From Whalleya microplaca (taxonomy: Eukaryota > Ascomycota > Sordariomycetes > Xylariales > Xylariaceae): a stretch of 64,000 bases of DNA. The position numbers and the translations under genes are program-made. The notes beneath the pieces are model-generated. The model worked only from the letters and a program-made list of their open reading frames with translations, made no database searches and was not told where the DNA came from. Below, piece after piece: positions 18,910 to 30,600 of the stretch. Numbering within the stretch: position 1 is the stretch's first letter; each line of letters opens with the position of its first letter. The DNA lies in contig MU385715.1 of assembly GCA_022497155.1 (NCBI GenBank), positions 434,001-498,000 on the forward strand. The letters are read 5' to 3'.

Positions 18910-20184
18910 ATGAGACTCGTCAATGCCCACACTTTAGATCTCGAGGACTTCCCTGATGACGGGAAACCTGTCTTCAATGACGAGAATACTCCCCCTTTTC
19001 ACAGGGAGCTTCCTCCTTATGCCATTCTATCACACACTTGGGGAGATGATGAGATGTCATATCGTGATGGGCCAGTTCATAAAAACCTGCCGCCAGGTTC
19101 CAGCCTGAAAGCGGGAAGTAAATTCGGTTACCTCAAGATCGGAAATACTTGTTATGAAGCCCAAAATAGAAACCTTGATTATATTTGGGTCGATACAATT
19201 TGTATCGATAAGGATAACCCGGAGGATACAGATAAATCCATCAATTCTATGTTTCATTGGTACGCTCGAGCAGAAGTTTGTTTAGTATACCTCTCCGATG
19301 TAAGCGAACCAAGGCTAGGAGACGACATACCTCTGTTCTCACGTTGGTTTACTCGGGGATGGACACTCCCGGAGTTAGTCGCGCCTCGGAAGTTGGTCTT
19401 TTTCTCAGGAGGCTGGACACTAACGGGGGACATTAATAGAGAACAAAATGGCTGGAAGAACGACAGCGAAAGCCAGAGGCTCATACATACGATTTCCTTA
19501 ACCACCGGTATAGACAGAAAATACCTAGATGGGACAGCTTCTCTACATAGCGCGAGTGTTGCTCAGCGCATGTCGTGGGCTGCGAAGAGGGAAACTCGGG
19601 AGAAGGAAGATATCGCATATTGTTTACTAGGCCTGTTCGGCGTCAAAATGCCTTTGAAATATGGAGAAGGTGATATCAACGCTTTTCGACGTCTTCAAGA
19701 GGAGATCTTAAAAACTTCCTCCGATCAGACTATCTTCGCCTGGGAAGTCAGGGAAAATACCTTCAATTGTGGAGAAGGCGTCCGCATGCTCGCTCCGTCG
19801 CCAATTTGTTTTGCAGCATCAGGAGATTTCGTTAGGGCCGAGACGTGTCAAGACACGACGCCTATTGCTGTCACGGATGAGGGAGTCACTTTGAACGCCC
19901 CAGTTCTCGACCTCGGCTGCCATACATTCCTTGTACTTGACTGCGTAAATAGGCAAGGGTCCCGCAAGGATGATCGTATCTGCGTGCCGCTGTTATCTGA
20001 GATTGATCACTATATTCGGAGTTCATGGCCGCCCACTCCACTGCCTTTTCCCACATTGTCACAGGTAGTTCGAGAGCTAAAATTCAGGCGGCTAGAGTCT
20101 CCCTCACTTACAGCTTGTACGATTCTTCTCACCTTCGACCCTTCAGAGCATCTGACACGCTGCAGCAGCGGGGTTACCTGGTAA
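18910..20184 (+). pseudogene. HET-domain (heterokaryon incompatibility) gene, 5' fragment
   Basis: HET-domain proteins act in vegetative incompatibility, where recognition of a non-self partner triggers death of fused cells. The fragment starts MRLVNAHTLDLEDF and carries the HET domain at about residues 38-185: PPYAILSHTWGDDEMSYRD, the core DYIWVDTICIDKDNPEDTDK, then RSINSMFHWYARAEVCLVYL-like sequence, and FTRGWTLPELVAPRKLVFFS. The block ETREKEDIAYCLLGLFGVKM with YGEGDINAFRRLQEEILK after it is also typical. Real HET sequence ends at 20152, at a 5-bp duplicated site; the last 10 codons up to the TAG at 20182 belong to a transposon LTR. The remainder of the gene continues at 22767 in the frame expected if the insertion is removed with one copy of the duplication. 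The domain itself shows no nonsense change, so the break looks recent or a truncated product may persist. Confidence 0.9.
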
Positions 20185-20334
20185 CCCCACTTATAGATAA
20201 GATAGATAGATTAGATAAGGCACGTACCTATATTAGAAGCTGCAGCTTTCGGCTATAGCTGGAAAGGTCCCTCCTTCCATTATTATTTTTTAGTTATTTA
20301 CATTATTTTTATATACTCTTGATCTTTTGTATTA
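20153..20334 (+). repeat. 5' LTR (182 bp)
   Basis: It starts TGACACGCTG and ends TTTTGTATTA. It aligns end to end without gaps to 22580-22761, with about 20 differences, all but one transitions. The expected terminal CA has become TA, consistent with RIP. Confidence 0.9.
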
Positions 20335-20335
20335 A

Positions 20336-20348
20336 TGGTAGTATTTGC
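20336..20348 (+). other. possible RIP-altered primer-binding site
   Basis: One base after the 5' LTR the sequence is TGGTAGTATTTGC. It becomes the initiator-tRNA-Met type site TGGTAGCGCC if three T are read as former C and one A as former G, exactly the RIP direction. The fit is suggestive, not proven. Confidence 0.35.
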
Positions 20349-21118
20349 TTTGCTTTTTTTATTATAAACATTAAATTAAATTAAAAACTAATTATTATTT
20401 ACGGAGTTATTTACTTGATTTTTATAAGAAAATTTTTCGTTATTAAATTTAAGTAAATAATAATAAAGCGCGTATAAGCTTTTAAGCAAGTTTAATCCCT
20501 TTATTTATAACGTTAAATAATAAGTCCGAATTTAAATAAAGCTAAAACTTAAGTTATATTTATATCCCCGGATTTTAATATAAATAGCTATAAAATTTAA
20601 ATATATAATTTATTATATATAAACGTTAAAAAAGCTTAAATTATACCGAATTTAAATATATATAATAACTTTATTATTTAAAAAAACCTGCTAAATTTAA
20701 ATATATAAAAACTTTTATATAACTTTTACTATTAATTTATTTACGCCTTTTTTATTTCGTTTTTTTATTTATATTTAATTATATAAAGTATATTATTTTT
20801 AGTATAAATTTATAATAATGTAGTTACGTAATTATTATATTAACGTTAATATGTCGATATTAAAGTAGCCGTAAAAAGTGCTCGACTTTAATAATAAAGG
20901 AAAAAATCCGCCCAATTAATATAAAGATTTACATATTTTTAATGCATTTTTTTAGCTAATATAACCGAAGAAATTCGGTAATAATGCCGAAATAATTAAG
21001 TTTTTAAATATAAAACTTACTAATAACGACTAACGATTTATAAAAATTAATAAATATTTAACTAGTATTAAAAGTAGCGTCGGTAAAATTATTTCGACAA
21101 TATTTAAGTTAAACGGCT

Positions 21119-21346
21119 TGTTACGGGGTATACGCCTACAAAAGACAGGGCTTCGGATCTAGCTATATTACTAGTAAAATTATCAACATGGGGAGGAAAG
21201 GAAAAAAGGAAGCAAGCCTAACAAGGCCTGCGAGAAATTACCATATACGTAAGGTGGGGTTGCTTAGTCATCCAGGTGATTGCAGCGTCCTTTTGCCCCA
21301 CCTGATCTTGATCCCAGTCTTAACTAGTCCCGATTCGGCCGCAACA
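21119..21346. mobile_element. solo LTR of a second retrotransposon, nested in the first
   Basis: A 228-bp block of normal GC content sits inside the AT-rich element. It begins TGTTACGGGG and ends CCGCAACA, giving TGTT...AACA ends, and it is flanked on both sides by the identical 5-bp CGGCT (21114-21118 and 21347-21351). This is the classic outline of a solo LTR left by LTR-LTR recombination. Because it lacks RIP changes while its surroundings are saturated, it arrived after the RIP episode or escaped by being short. Its orientation cannot be fixed. Confidence 0.85.
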
Positions 21347-22303
21347 CGGCTTTATTAACTTTTAATGTATATAAAAGGGAATTTTATCGGAAATGTTATT
21401 AAATATAGCTTTAAATTAGCGGGCGTATATATTATCCGGTTTTTTAAGTTTAGGTGTAAGTTTAAGCTTAAGTATAAGTTTAAGTTCGAGATAACGACAG
21501 TTTAGTAGTTTTATCCCGCCTAAAGATTTAAATACATAAATGTAAAAATTTAAGCATAATTTTTTTAAATTTAAGCGAGAAAATATTAAATAATTTAACC
21601 CGTATTATAATGATTTAAATAATATCGGAGTGGTAATTAATAATTACACCTTTATATTTATTAACGTTTTTAATTTTTAAAAACGAATTAATATATTTTT
21701 AAAAAACGATAATATAAAGTAAAATAATGAGAAATAAATACGGTTTTTATAGTAAATATTACTAAATAAAGTAGTAATTTTATAATGAAATAATAAATTA
21801 ATATAGTAATGACGTAAAAATTTACGCACATTAAAATTAAAAGCTATAATTAAAGTTTTAACGGAGAGATTTATATTAAAACCCGTAATTATTACGGAAC
21901 GTTTTATAAACTTTAGTTTAATTTTTAAAAATATTACACGAGATAAATTTATGTTAATGTAATATATTTAAAAAAAGTTACGGTATATATAAATTATAAG
22001 TATATTAGCTAAAAATAATCGTAATTAATATAAAGTAATGGTGTAAATATAGTTATAAATGTCTTTCGATATTAAAGAGTTTCTTTATACACTATAAAAA
22101 AATGAAACATTTATAGCATATATTTAATTGTTTCGGTTATATATTTTAAGGATTAATAAAGATTAAACTTATTTAAAAAATAAGGACTATTGCTAAGATT
22201 ACTTAAAGCCGATTAAGATATAAATGGTAACGGTGATTATAAGATATATAAAACCGAGGTGATTAAGTAATACCGTTTTAATAAAAAGAAGGATGCCTTT
22301 TAA

Positions 22304-22408
22304 TATTTTATTAAGTGGAAAGGCTGGGGCAATAAGTGGAATAAATGAAGGAATGAGAGTGAATTGTAAGGATTATTAGAATTAATTAAGGAATATTGGG
22401 AACGCTAG
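22304..22408 (+). pseudogene. chromodomain remnant at the 3' end of a decayed pol/integrase
   Basis: One frame reads YFIKWKGWGNKWNK, then after a stop RNESEL, and later LLELIKEYWER. This follows the chromodomain pattern (aromatic-x-I/V-K-W-K-G-W/Y, a Trp, then a C-terminal helix with L-I-x-E-Y) found at the C terminus of chromovirus integrases. TGA and TAA codons inside are explained by C-to-T or G-to-A changes. It is non-functional. Confidence 0.5.
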
Positions 22409-22579
22409 GGAGGGCGACTAAGAACAATTAGCCATATTTTAACTGATGACGATGGCGGCATTCCATAGCTACCATAGCTACAGCCTTCTCAGCTATTTAA
22501 GAGGAAACGAGGACGGCTTTGGAAAACGCCTGTATAAGTACTGCTGAGGGCAGCAGCTATTTTTTCGTGGCCGGCATTT

Positions 22580-22761
22580 TGATACGCTGTAGTAGCGGGG
22601 TTACCTGGTGACCCCATTTGTAGATAAGATAGATAGATTAGATAAGGCACGCACTTATATTAGAAGCTGCAGCCTTCGGCTGTAGCTGGAAGGGTCTCTC
22701 CTTCTATCATTATCTTTTATCTATTTACATTATTCTTATATACCCTTGATCTTTTGTATCA
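22580..22761 (+). repeat. 3' LTR (182 bp)
   Basis: It starts TGATACGCTG and ends TTTTGTATCA, keeping the terminal TG...CA. Same length as the 5' LTR; its C-to-T and G-to-A changes fall at different sites, so both LTRs were mutated independently. Confidence 0.9.
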
Positions 22762-22766
22762 GTATC

Positions 22767-23128
22767 CCTACCTGGTCGAAGTAAAGAAGCCGCCAGAGTC
22801 ACGGTCAAATGCTACGCCGGCAGAAAACAATTTTCACTGTATTCTTATAGAGAGATGGAAGAAAAAACCACTTCAGTATGTTATGGCAGAGCTGATAATT
22901 GAACACCGCGGTCGTAAGGCGCTTTTGGATCTTGTGGTCCATCAATCACCCACGCACATATCCGCAAGATGCCTATTGTCTAGGACTGATAATCCAATCT
23001 TCAAGCGTGGTACAACTGTTGAGAATGGGGAGTGGGCCGTGGATGTAGGAGCCGAAACCATCGCCAACAATGGCGACCTATATGTACCAGTCCATATTCG
23101 ATGCAATTCCGAGAGGGGGAATTCGTAG
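22767..23128 (+). pseudogene. HET-domain gene, 3' fragment
   Basis: After the right target-site copy the sequence continues as an open frame of about 120 codons to a TAG at 23126, beginning with PYLVEVKK in the frame that follows the 5' fragment. It contains FHCILIERWKKKPLQYVMAE and LYVPVHIRCN. This part is poorly conserved among HET proteins, so assignment rests on continuity across the insertion and not on a domain. The few codons before it that extend the open frame (from about 22754) come from the 3' LTR. No promoter is expected here. Confidence 0.78.
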
Positions 23129-24651
23129 GACACTACTAGATAGATTGCTGGACGCTACGAAGCAGATAATGGACCACCCTTAAAAGAGGCAACTTGGCCT
23201 ATTCAGTGTAGCCATCAGGTCAGGAATTCAAGTTATCGGAATTAGTCATAGGCATCCATTCCGCTCACCTGAACAGCCAGAATATGTAGAACAAGAACGA
23301 TAACTCCAAATCCGTACATTGTTCGAGGTTACTGGCAAAAGGCCATGTTTCTCTGTTATACTTGTGACTAAGTACTCAATCTCAGAAATAATCAAACCAG
23401 CTTTACCCTCTCGCAATCCGTCATGCTTCAAGACTAGGTGAATACATAAAACTGTATGTTTCTTGTTATATGTTCGAACTAAGATGTATCTGTCCGCAGC
23501 AGGATAGGTTAAAGATAGAAATTTGAGGGTGCCTTTTCTCTTTGACTCTGTACACCTCCCCTTTAGATACCAACCACACTAGCTCTCAAAGTGCTACATA
23601 CTTGGAAGACACTCCTGGAAGATACGCCTACATCATTTGCCGATTACAAATAGAATACATCTAGTAGACCCTTTTCCTGGACATTCGTATAGCTAGTACG
23701 AATTTATCATTAGTAATAAGTATGTGGAAATTACGTGAAGTCGGCTTGCAATCGATCTCCTAGCGTGTAACATTCCATCACAGCCTCATGTCTATAATAG
23801 TGTAGTGCATTAGACACACCGTGAAGACTTGAATTAGTCCAAAATTACACCTACCCATAAATATGGTATTCACAATCACTACTCTATACAGGCAATGCTC
23901 TAACGTACGATGAGATGAGTTGTAGAGAGGTGTTATGCCTTTCAAGGGCATAGTGATCAATGTTGACCAAATACATACATATCAAGATTTATTAGTGTTG
24001 ATCGTCTTGAGGACAATGTCCATTAGTGCAGACAAATAGTGCCAAGCCATTTCATTCTTGGACTCACGCAAGTACATTCTTATGATGTAGATCGGTCTTC
24101 CATCTACATGAAGTCACGAAGTACGCATATCCACGTTCTTCAGCAATTCGAGGCATGTGACGCGATGAGAAAACTTCGGGAGCAAGCGAGGGGAATCGGG
24201 CAGCTACCCGACGCCACATGCCTTGTGGACACTGTACATCCATACTAGTATCCTCGATGTCTTACCGACTGCCGTCAGTCCTTCACCCCTTTAGCAAGCA
24301 GGCTTCAACAGAGAAATTGGATGTGCGTTAGCCTTATAAACAGGTACATTCTTAACCGTCTCGACTATGAAGCTCATTAGAGTATCACCGATCTGGGCTT
24401 CTCAAGACCATTGGTCAGGAAAGCCGCATTGGCCACCACCGCAACGGAGTTGTACAACATGCCAAATGGCATCAGCAACATATGGGAGACTCGAGAATTA
24501 CCAGTAACTTATCGATTTGGGAGGCCGCCAGTCTGCTGCGATGTACATTGCTCAATAGTCATGATGCAATGCAGTACTGCCGCTTGGATGTTCATTCGAT
24601 CTCCAATTCTCTTAAGCATATTCCATAGAGTAATCACCATGACTGAACGCA
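23129..24651. other. intergenic region between HET remnant and mucin gene
   Basis: No domain-bearing frame is seen on either strand. The right part (24366-24650) could contain an additional 5' exon of the mucin gene: ATG AAG CTC at 24366 opens 42 codons, but I could not connect it convincingly. Confidence 0.35.
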
Positions 24652-27600
24652 ATGCGGCATATGGTAATCATTTTATGCCTATTATGCCGCTGTATTGGGA
24701 TGCCCTGGGAACGACGTGAAACTGAACCTCGCCGTTTCTACGGCCAGCACAAAGTCAATCAAGGAGCGCAATCAATATGTTACACATATACGAAAACTGT
24801 TTTGGTCACAATGCCATTAAGCTCAGACTCAATAAGCCAGGTTGGGCCATCTATAGTCGATCCTAACGGTAAAAATGGTTGGAAGCTGAGATGAACGTGA
24901 GATATATTCAGATTAACTAACGTCCTCGTAGGCTCCAACACTCACAAAACGCCCCAAGCGGCTACTATAGGGAGAGACACTATCACACCATATACAAGTT
25001 CCGCATCATTTGGGGACCCAGTGACTACTCTCTCCTCCCTACTTAGCAGCAATACTCAGATACAAAGTACACAGGACACTTACCAAGGTGCGTCGTCAGA
25101 AAGTATAGTCACAGAAAATCATATATCCGAGCGTGTTAGCTCAAGCTCTTCCGCAGCTCAGCGGACCAGCAGTGGGGGCCTAGGTGTTCCCATCGATACT
25201 ACATCAAGTGAGAATGGTTTATTATCATCGAAGCTGGTTTCCAGTACAACTGAGTATTCAAAGGGAGGCGTTGGTACTGAAGCGAGTCCTCAACTCTCCG
25301 GCACCGGCTCATCGGCTAAAACACCGGTCACCGCTGCTGTTGACAAGTCCAGCTCCGGGACAGATGCTTATGGGTTAGGGGGCAATGGTACTCCGGCCAC
25401 TTCTGGCTCGAGTCTCTCGGCCTCAGAAACTGCAATTCCGGTCTCAAGCAGCAATTCTCCTAGTCACAGACCTGACACATCCCCTATTGTGTCTACTAGC
25501 ATGCTCTCTACAACAACCATGAGCTGGAACCCTCATTGGTCGTTGTCTTCCATCTCGATAGCATCATCTAGGAGCTCCACCAAGTCAGCTATCTCAACGA
25601 TGGAATCAACTACATCCAGTAGTGCAAGTACGGCAAGATTTTCAACGACTATATCAGTTATCCTGAGTAGCGAAGTCGAATCAAACTCTCGCTCTGCCAT
25701 CACGTCAAACATGGGACAACCGAATGGCAGTGGCGGCCGCACCCAACTGTCGTTCTCGTCGTCGCTTGTGCCAACTGAAAGTAACACAGAAACTTTGGCC
25801 ACTACACCAGCGCCCATTAGTAGCGGTGGGAACTTGTCACTATTGTCGTCCGCATCGACAGAATCAAGTCGGGGGGCTATTTCAATATCTACCATCAGTG
25901 GCAGCCACTTAAGCGTATCCTCTACCACGCCATTTCATGTATTATCATACACGAGAAACTCACAGGACAATACTGTGTCATCTCGTACCTGGACAAAGTT
26001 ATCAGGTAACTCTGGACTCGGGAATGGCATTACGGGCAGCACCTCCGCGTTGTCATCACCGCCCAATCCAGGTACATCGTCCACTCACGATAATGTTACA
26101 TCAGTTACGACAAATGAATCAAGTTTCTCAACCGAAACCAGTGCCCCAATCTCCAGGTCCACCATCTCCGATAGTCCAAAAACGACCACAGATAGCTCAT
26201 CTTCCACTGCCTCAAATTCTGCTAGCTACTCCACAGATACGAGTTCGCTCACATCGCCAGGAGAGACTAGTAGCTCAACTTCTGTTCCTGAAGACACACA
26301 TATAAGCTCTTCTATATATATATCAGTTAGCTCACAGACCAATACAATTTCTACCATGGCGTCAGTTACTACGAGTTGGGCTACCCCGGTTCAGGGATCG
26401 AGCAGATTTGACACAACGGGGATATCTTCGGATTTAAGTCAAAAATCAAGGAGCTTAAACACAGGTTCGAGCCCATCGACATTGGCACAGATTTCTAGCA
26501 GCTTCACGACGGCAACTTCCTTTTCAAGCTTGACGGCGGAGAGCGCAACCAGCTCCTCAACCACGGCTCAAGACTCAAGTATTTCGATTACACCGAGCAA
26601 CGCTGCCAGCAGCCTCTCTGCAACGAATGAACCCAGCAACTTGAACACTTCCGATGGTGATAATAGCACTAGTCAACTAACAACGATACAAGCACTTGGA
26701 AATCTAAACGTCACAAGCAGTGATTCAAGCTCCAGTTCGTTCAGCTCTAGCTTAAGTAACTCATACGACTCTACAAGGCCCCTATTCGACCCAACTATCA
26801 CCCCGAGTACATCAGATGGAAAAAGCCTAACCTTAAGTTTTACATATACCTCAAGTAGCAGCTCTAGCCAGGAGGTAGGAAGCAGTAGCGCTGGATCAAC
26901 CACAGCGCCCTCGATATTATCAAACAGCTTCGATACAAGTGGCTCGCAAATACCTAGTAGCAGTCCTCTGAGTTCCATATCAACGCCCGCTACTGAGTCT
27001 AGTTCAGTAGAAAACTCAAGTCTTTCGGGTTATGGAGATACAAGCTCTAGTGCTTTCACGTCTGGAACAACATCTTCATATGCTCAAGCTTCTAGTAGCA
27101 CCCGAGAGACCAGTAACGCAGAATCTCAAATTACTTCCATCGATGGAGGGACATCATTCACCTCCTCGTCTAACACTGACCAAGAATCTACGGATTATGC
27201 TTCATCGGTTACCCAAACCACCAACAGCGCAGGAGACTCGACAACACCGCCATATTTGACTGAAAATACAAGTAGTACTCCTCGTGGCACCACAGGGCCA
27301 CTGCAATCGACAGGCCCTACAATGAGTAGTAGCAGTGTGCAGCAAAACACAAGCACATTGGGATCAGAAAGTGCTTCCACAAGCAGCAACAGCATTCAGG
27401 AGACCACACGTACTTCGGAAGCGGTAGCCGTTACTACTAGCAAGAGTAGTGTACGAGAGTATACCAGCTCATCGTCATCTTTGATTGATGTTTCGGCCAG
27501 CAGCAGCAGCAGCAGTATTTCTGAGGGGCCCAGTTCCCAATCATCGCTCAATGAGTCTTCCAACACCAGCACTGGACAGGAGAGCCCAGGTCCGCCGTCG

Positions 27601-30600
27601 ACTTTATCTTCAAGCAAGGTATCTAGCACTAGCAGTTCCGAAGTAGTCATCAGTTCGGTTTCACCTAGCCTGTCCTCGAGCAGCAGCACTTTAGAGTCGT
27701 CATCTATCGGGTCTTCCACGAGCAGTAGTACCAGTGACGAATATACATCTTCGGTGGCATCGCTTACGCAGGACTCCAGTAGCGAAAGTTCACATGACAA
27801 TACAAGCGCTACGTCGACTTCTACCGATACATCTACGTCCTCACTAGAGAGCTCATCTTTATCTAGTGTTAACCAGACCCCTTCAGACACAAGTTCTTCA
27901 TCTACTGTAACTTCTGCAGCCTTATCTACTGAGTTCAGTATGCCTGCAAGCGAAGTATCATCTACAGACATCGTGGACTCTAGATCGTCGACTATGACAT
28001 CGGTAGTCACAAGTAGACAGTCCTCAAGCACGACAAATCTCAGTTCCACCCTAGAATCCTCGTTGATCTCAAGCGAAAGTGCCACAACTTTAGGGCCATC
28101 GTCGTCGGTGAATAGTTTGACATCCTCAAGCTCAGAAGCATCCTCAACGCCTAGTTTGGAGACAAGCGGGCCTACAAGCACTTCAATTTCTAGCAGCGAC
28201 GGCGCGGATTCTTCAACAAATACGGCCTTTTCAGCAACCCAGAGTCTCTCAACCAGCGAGAATTCCCAAAGCACTCAAGTCCCGACTACCTTTAATACGC
28301 AGAGCTCCACTACGAACCAAAATTCTTTATCAGGGGTACCTTCTACTCCATCAACAACCGAAAGTATCGATAGCTCTTCTATTAATCCAAATCCTTCGAC
28401 TACTCACGATTCAAGCATTTCAGCTCCAGGGGATACCAGCTCTTCGATTACTCAGGATTCAAGTTCCTCGATTATTAAAACTCTGAGCTCGTCGGTCTCT
28501 GAGAACTCAAGTTTCCCACCTGGTCAAGGTTCGAGTCTTTCGACCACCGAGAGTCCAAGTCCATCAACTTCTGAGGGCTCAACCTCATTGGCTACTACGA
28601 GTCCAAGCCCTACGGTTACTGAGAACCCTAATCCCTCAAGCACTTCAGACTCCCCAATAGGTGGGACTACATCGAGCCCTACAGCAACTTCAAGTTCAAA
28701 CATTCCCGAGACAACATCATTGACAAGCATGTCAATTGTGTCTACCTTATCAACTCCTTCGACTGAAGCAAGCTCTATCTCCTCATCAAGCTCAGTATCA
28801 AGTTCTCTCGTCGATTTCTCAGCATTCAGCAGTGAAACAGACCTTTCCAGTTCCAGTAGCCCTATAAGCTCCACAGATGTCGCTTCAGACTCAATTTCGC
28901 TTTTGACATCCACATATTCTAGCTTTACGGGCTCGGAGTCAACAGAAACTTCCAGCTCGACTCTGGAAAGCACATCTAACCCTACCGGCCATGCTACCGC
29001 TGGTTCGTCCATCTTAGGAGATCAGACGACAACTTCCATGAGCTCTGGATCAGCATCAAGTGTATCAGACGAAAACAGTACATCTGGAGATGCATCAAAC
29101 AGTAGTTCGGCTGGCAGCTCTACTAGCTCCTCCAGCGATATGTCGCTGACAACTTCCACAAGCAACTCTGCCGACATCTCTTCCAGTTCGTCAACTGATA
29201 CCTCTACGGACCAGGCAACAGCTACGCCGACAAGTACATTGATGACTAGCATATCCACAGACACGTCTACAAGCAGCTCGGATAGTATATCGAGCTTTAT
29301 AGCATCTAATAGTACTTCTACTAGTACTGCCGATGCTTTGACAACTACATCTACAGCCACTTTCAGTAGTATTTCTAGCATGTCTACCGATTCAGCCACA
29401 AGTTCTTTTACTAGCATCACGTCTGTTGATACGCCGACTTCTGCCTCTATTAGCACTACCGTCAGAGATTCTATGATCTCTACGTCAACTATTATCATTA
29501 TCACTACAACATCAGCTAGTCTCTCTACCAGCACTAGTGATGCATCAACAAGCGATACATCAACGAGTATATCTATTAGTCCTTCTATTGATACGTCTAC
29601 TGTTACTTCCTCGAGCCTATCTTCCGACATATCTTCTACGACACCTATCAGTACTAGTGGCACCATGGCGAGTGCATCTTCTAGTCCCTCTTCCGAGACA
29701 CCTACTTTTACTCCCACAAGCGTTTCTGTCAATATATCTTCTAGCTCTTTCACTAGTACCGACGATATGTCAACAACAACGTCTATTGACACCTCTACTG
29801 ATATGTCGGCAACCATGCCTACAGACACCACGTCAATGGGGACTTCTAGTACTGATTCTACCAACACATCTACGGTTGTGCCTGTTAGTTTCACTTCGAG
29901 CAGGTCCTCATCAGGTAGTGAGTCTGTCGAATTATCAACGAGTACATCCACGACCACTTTCAACGGTGTCTCTAGCAGTTCTAGCGACGAAAATACTGGT
30001 ACTTTGACTAGAGCCTCTGTCGACACATCTATTAGCACATCTACGAGCACCTCTACGGACTCTTCTGGTAGCACATCTACAGTTATGTCTGTTAGTGATC
30101 CAACCAGTAGCTTTACTAGTTCGTCTACTAGCACGTCTACCGATATGTCTATCGACAGCCCTACAAGTAATGCTTCTAGTACGTCTGATAGTACTTCGAC
30201 TGAAATCTCGACAACTACGTCACCGAACATGTTAACAAGTGCATCAACCAATGCCCCAAATGATACAATTACCAGTTCTTCTAGCGACACAACTACCAGT
30301 GCTCTCACTAGCAGCTCCTTGGATACATCTATCGTTTCTACAACTATGTCTAGTTCTAGTTCTTCGATTGGCTCTTCTGATATATCTTTTACACTATCTA
30401 CCAGCACTGATGATACCTCAACGGATATATCCACGGCTACCTCATCTGAAAGCTCTTCAACCGAGCTACCTTCGAGCATTTCCCTAAACACATCCATTAG
30501 TTCATCCACGGATCTGTCTACACATACGTCTACTACTACTTCTGCTGTCTCTAGCAATATGATTACTAGTACTGCAACTATTGATACTGATACATCGACT

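Larger units (their letters stand above)
20153..22761 (+). mobile_element. RIP-mutated, internally shortened Ty3/gypsy-like LTR retrotransposon
   Basis: A 2,609-bp insertion bounded by 182-bp direct LTRs (20153-20334 and 22580-22761) and by 5-bp flanks GCATC (20148-20152) and GTATC (22762-22766), a target duplication with one C-to-T change. The interior is very AT-rich, TA-rich and full of stops, the pattern of RIP. No complete gag or pol remains and the internal region (about 2.2 kb) is too short for a full element. A possible primer-binding site follows the 5' LTR. A chromodomain-like remnant at 22304-22408 suggests a chromovirus lineage and plus-strand orientation. A second, unmutated solo LTR is inserted at 21119-21346. 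No clear polypurine tract precedes the 3' LTR. Confidence 0.88.
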
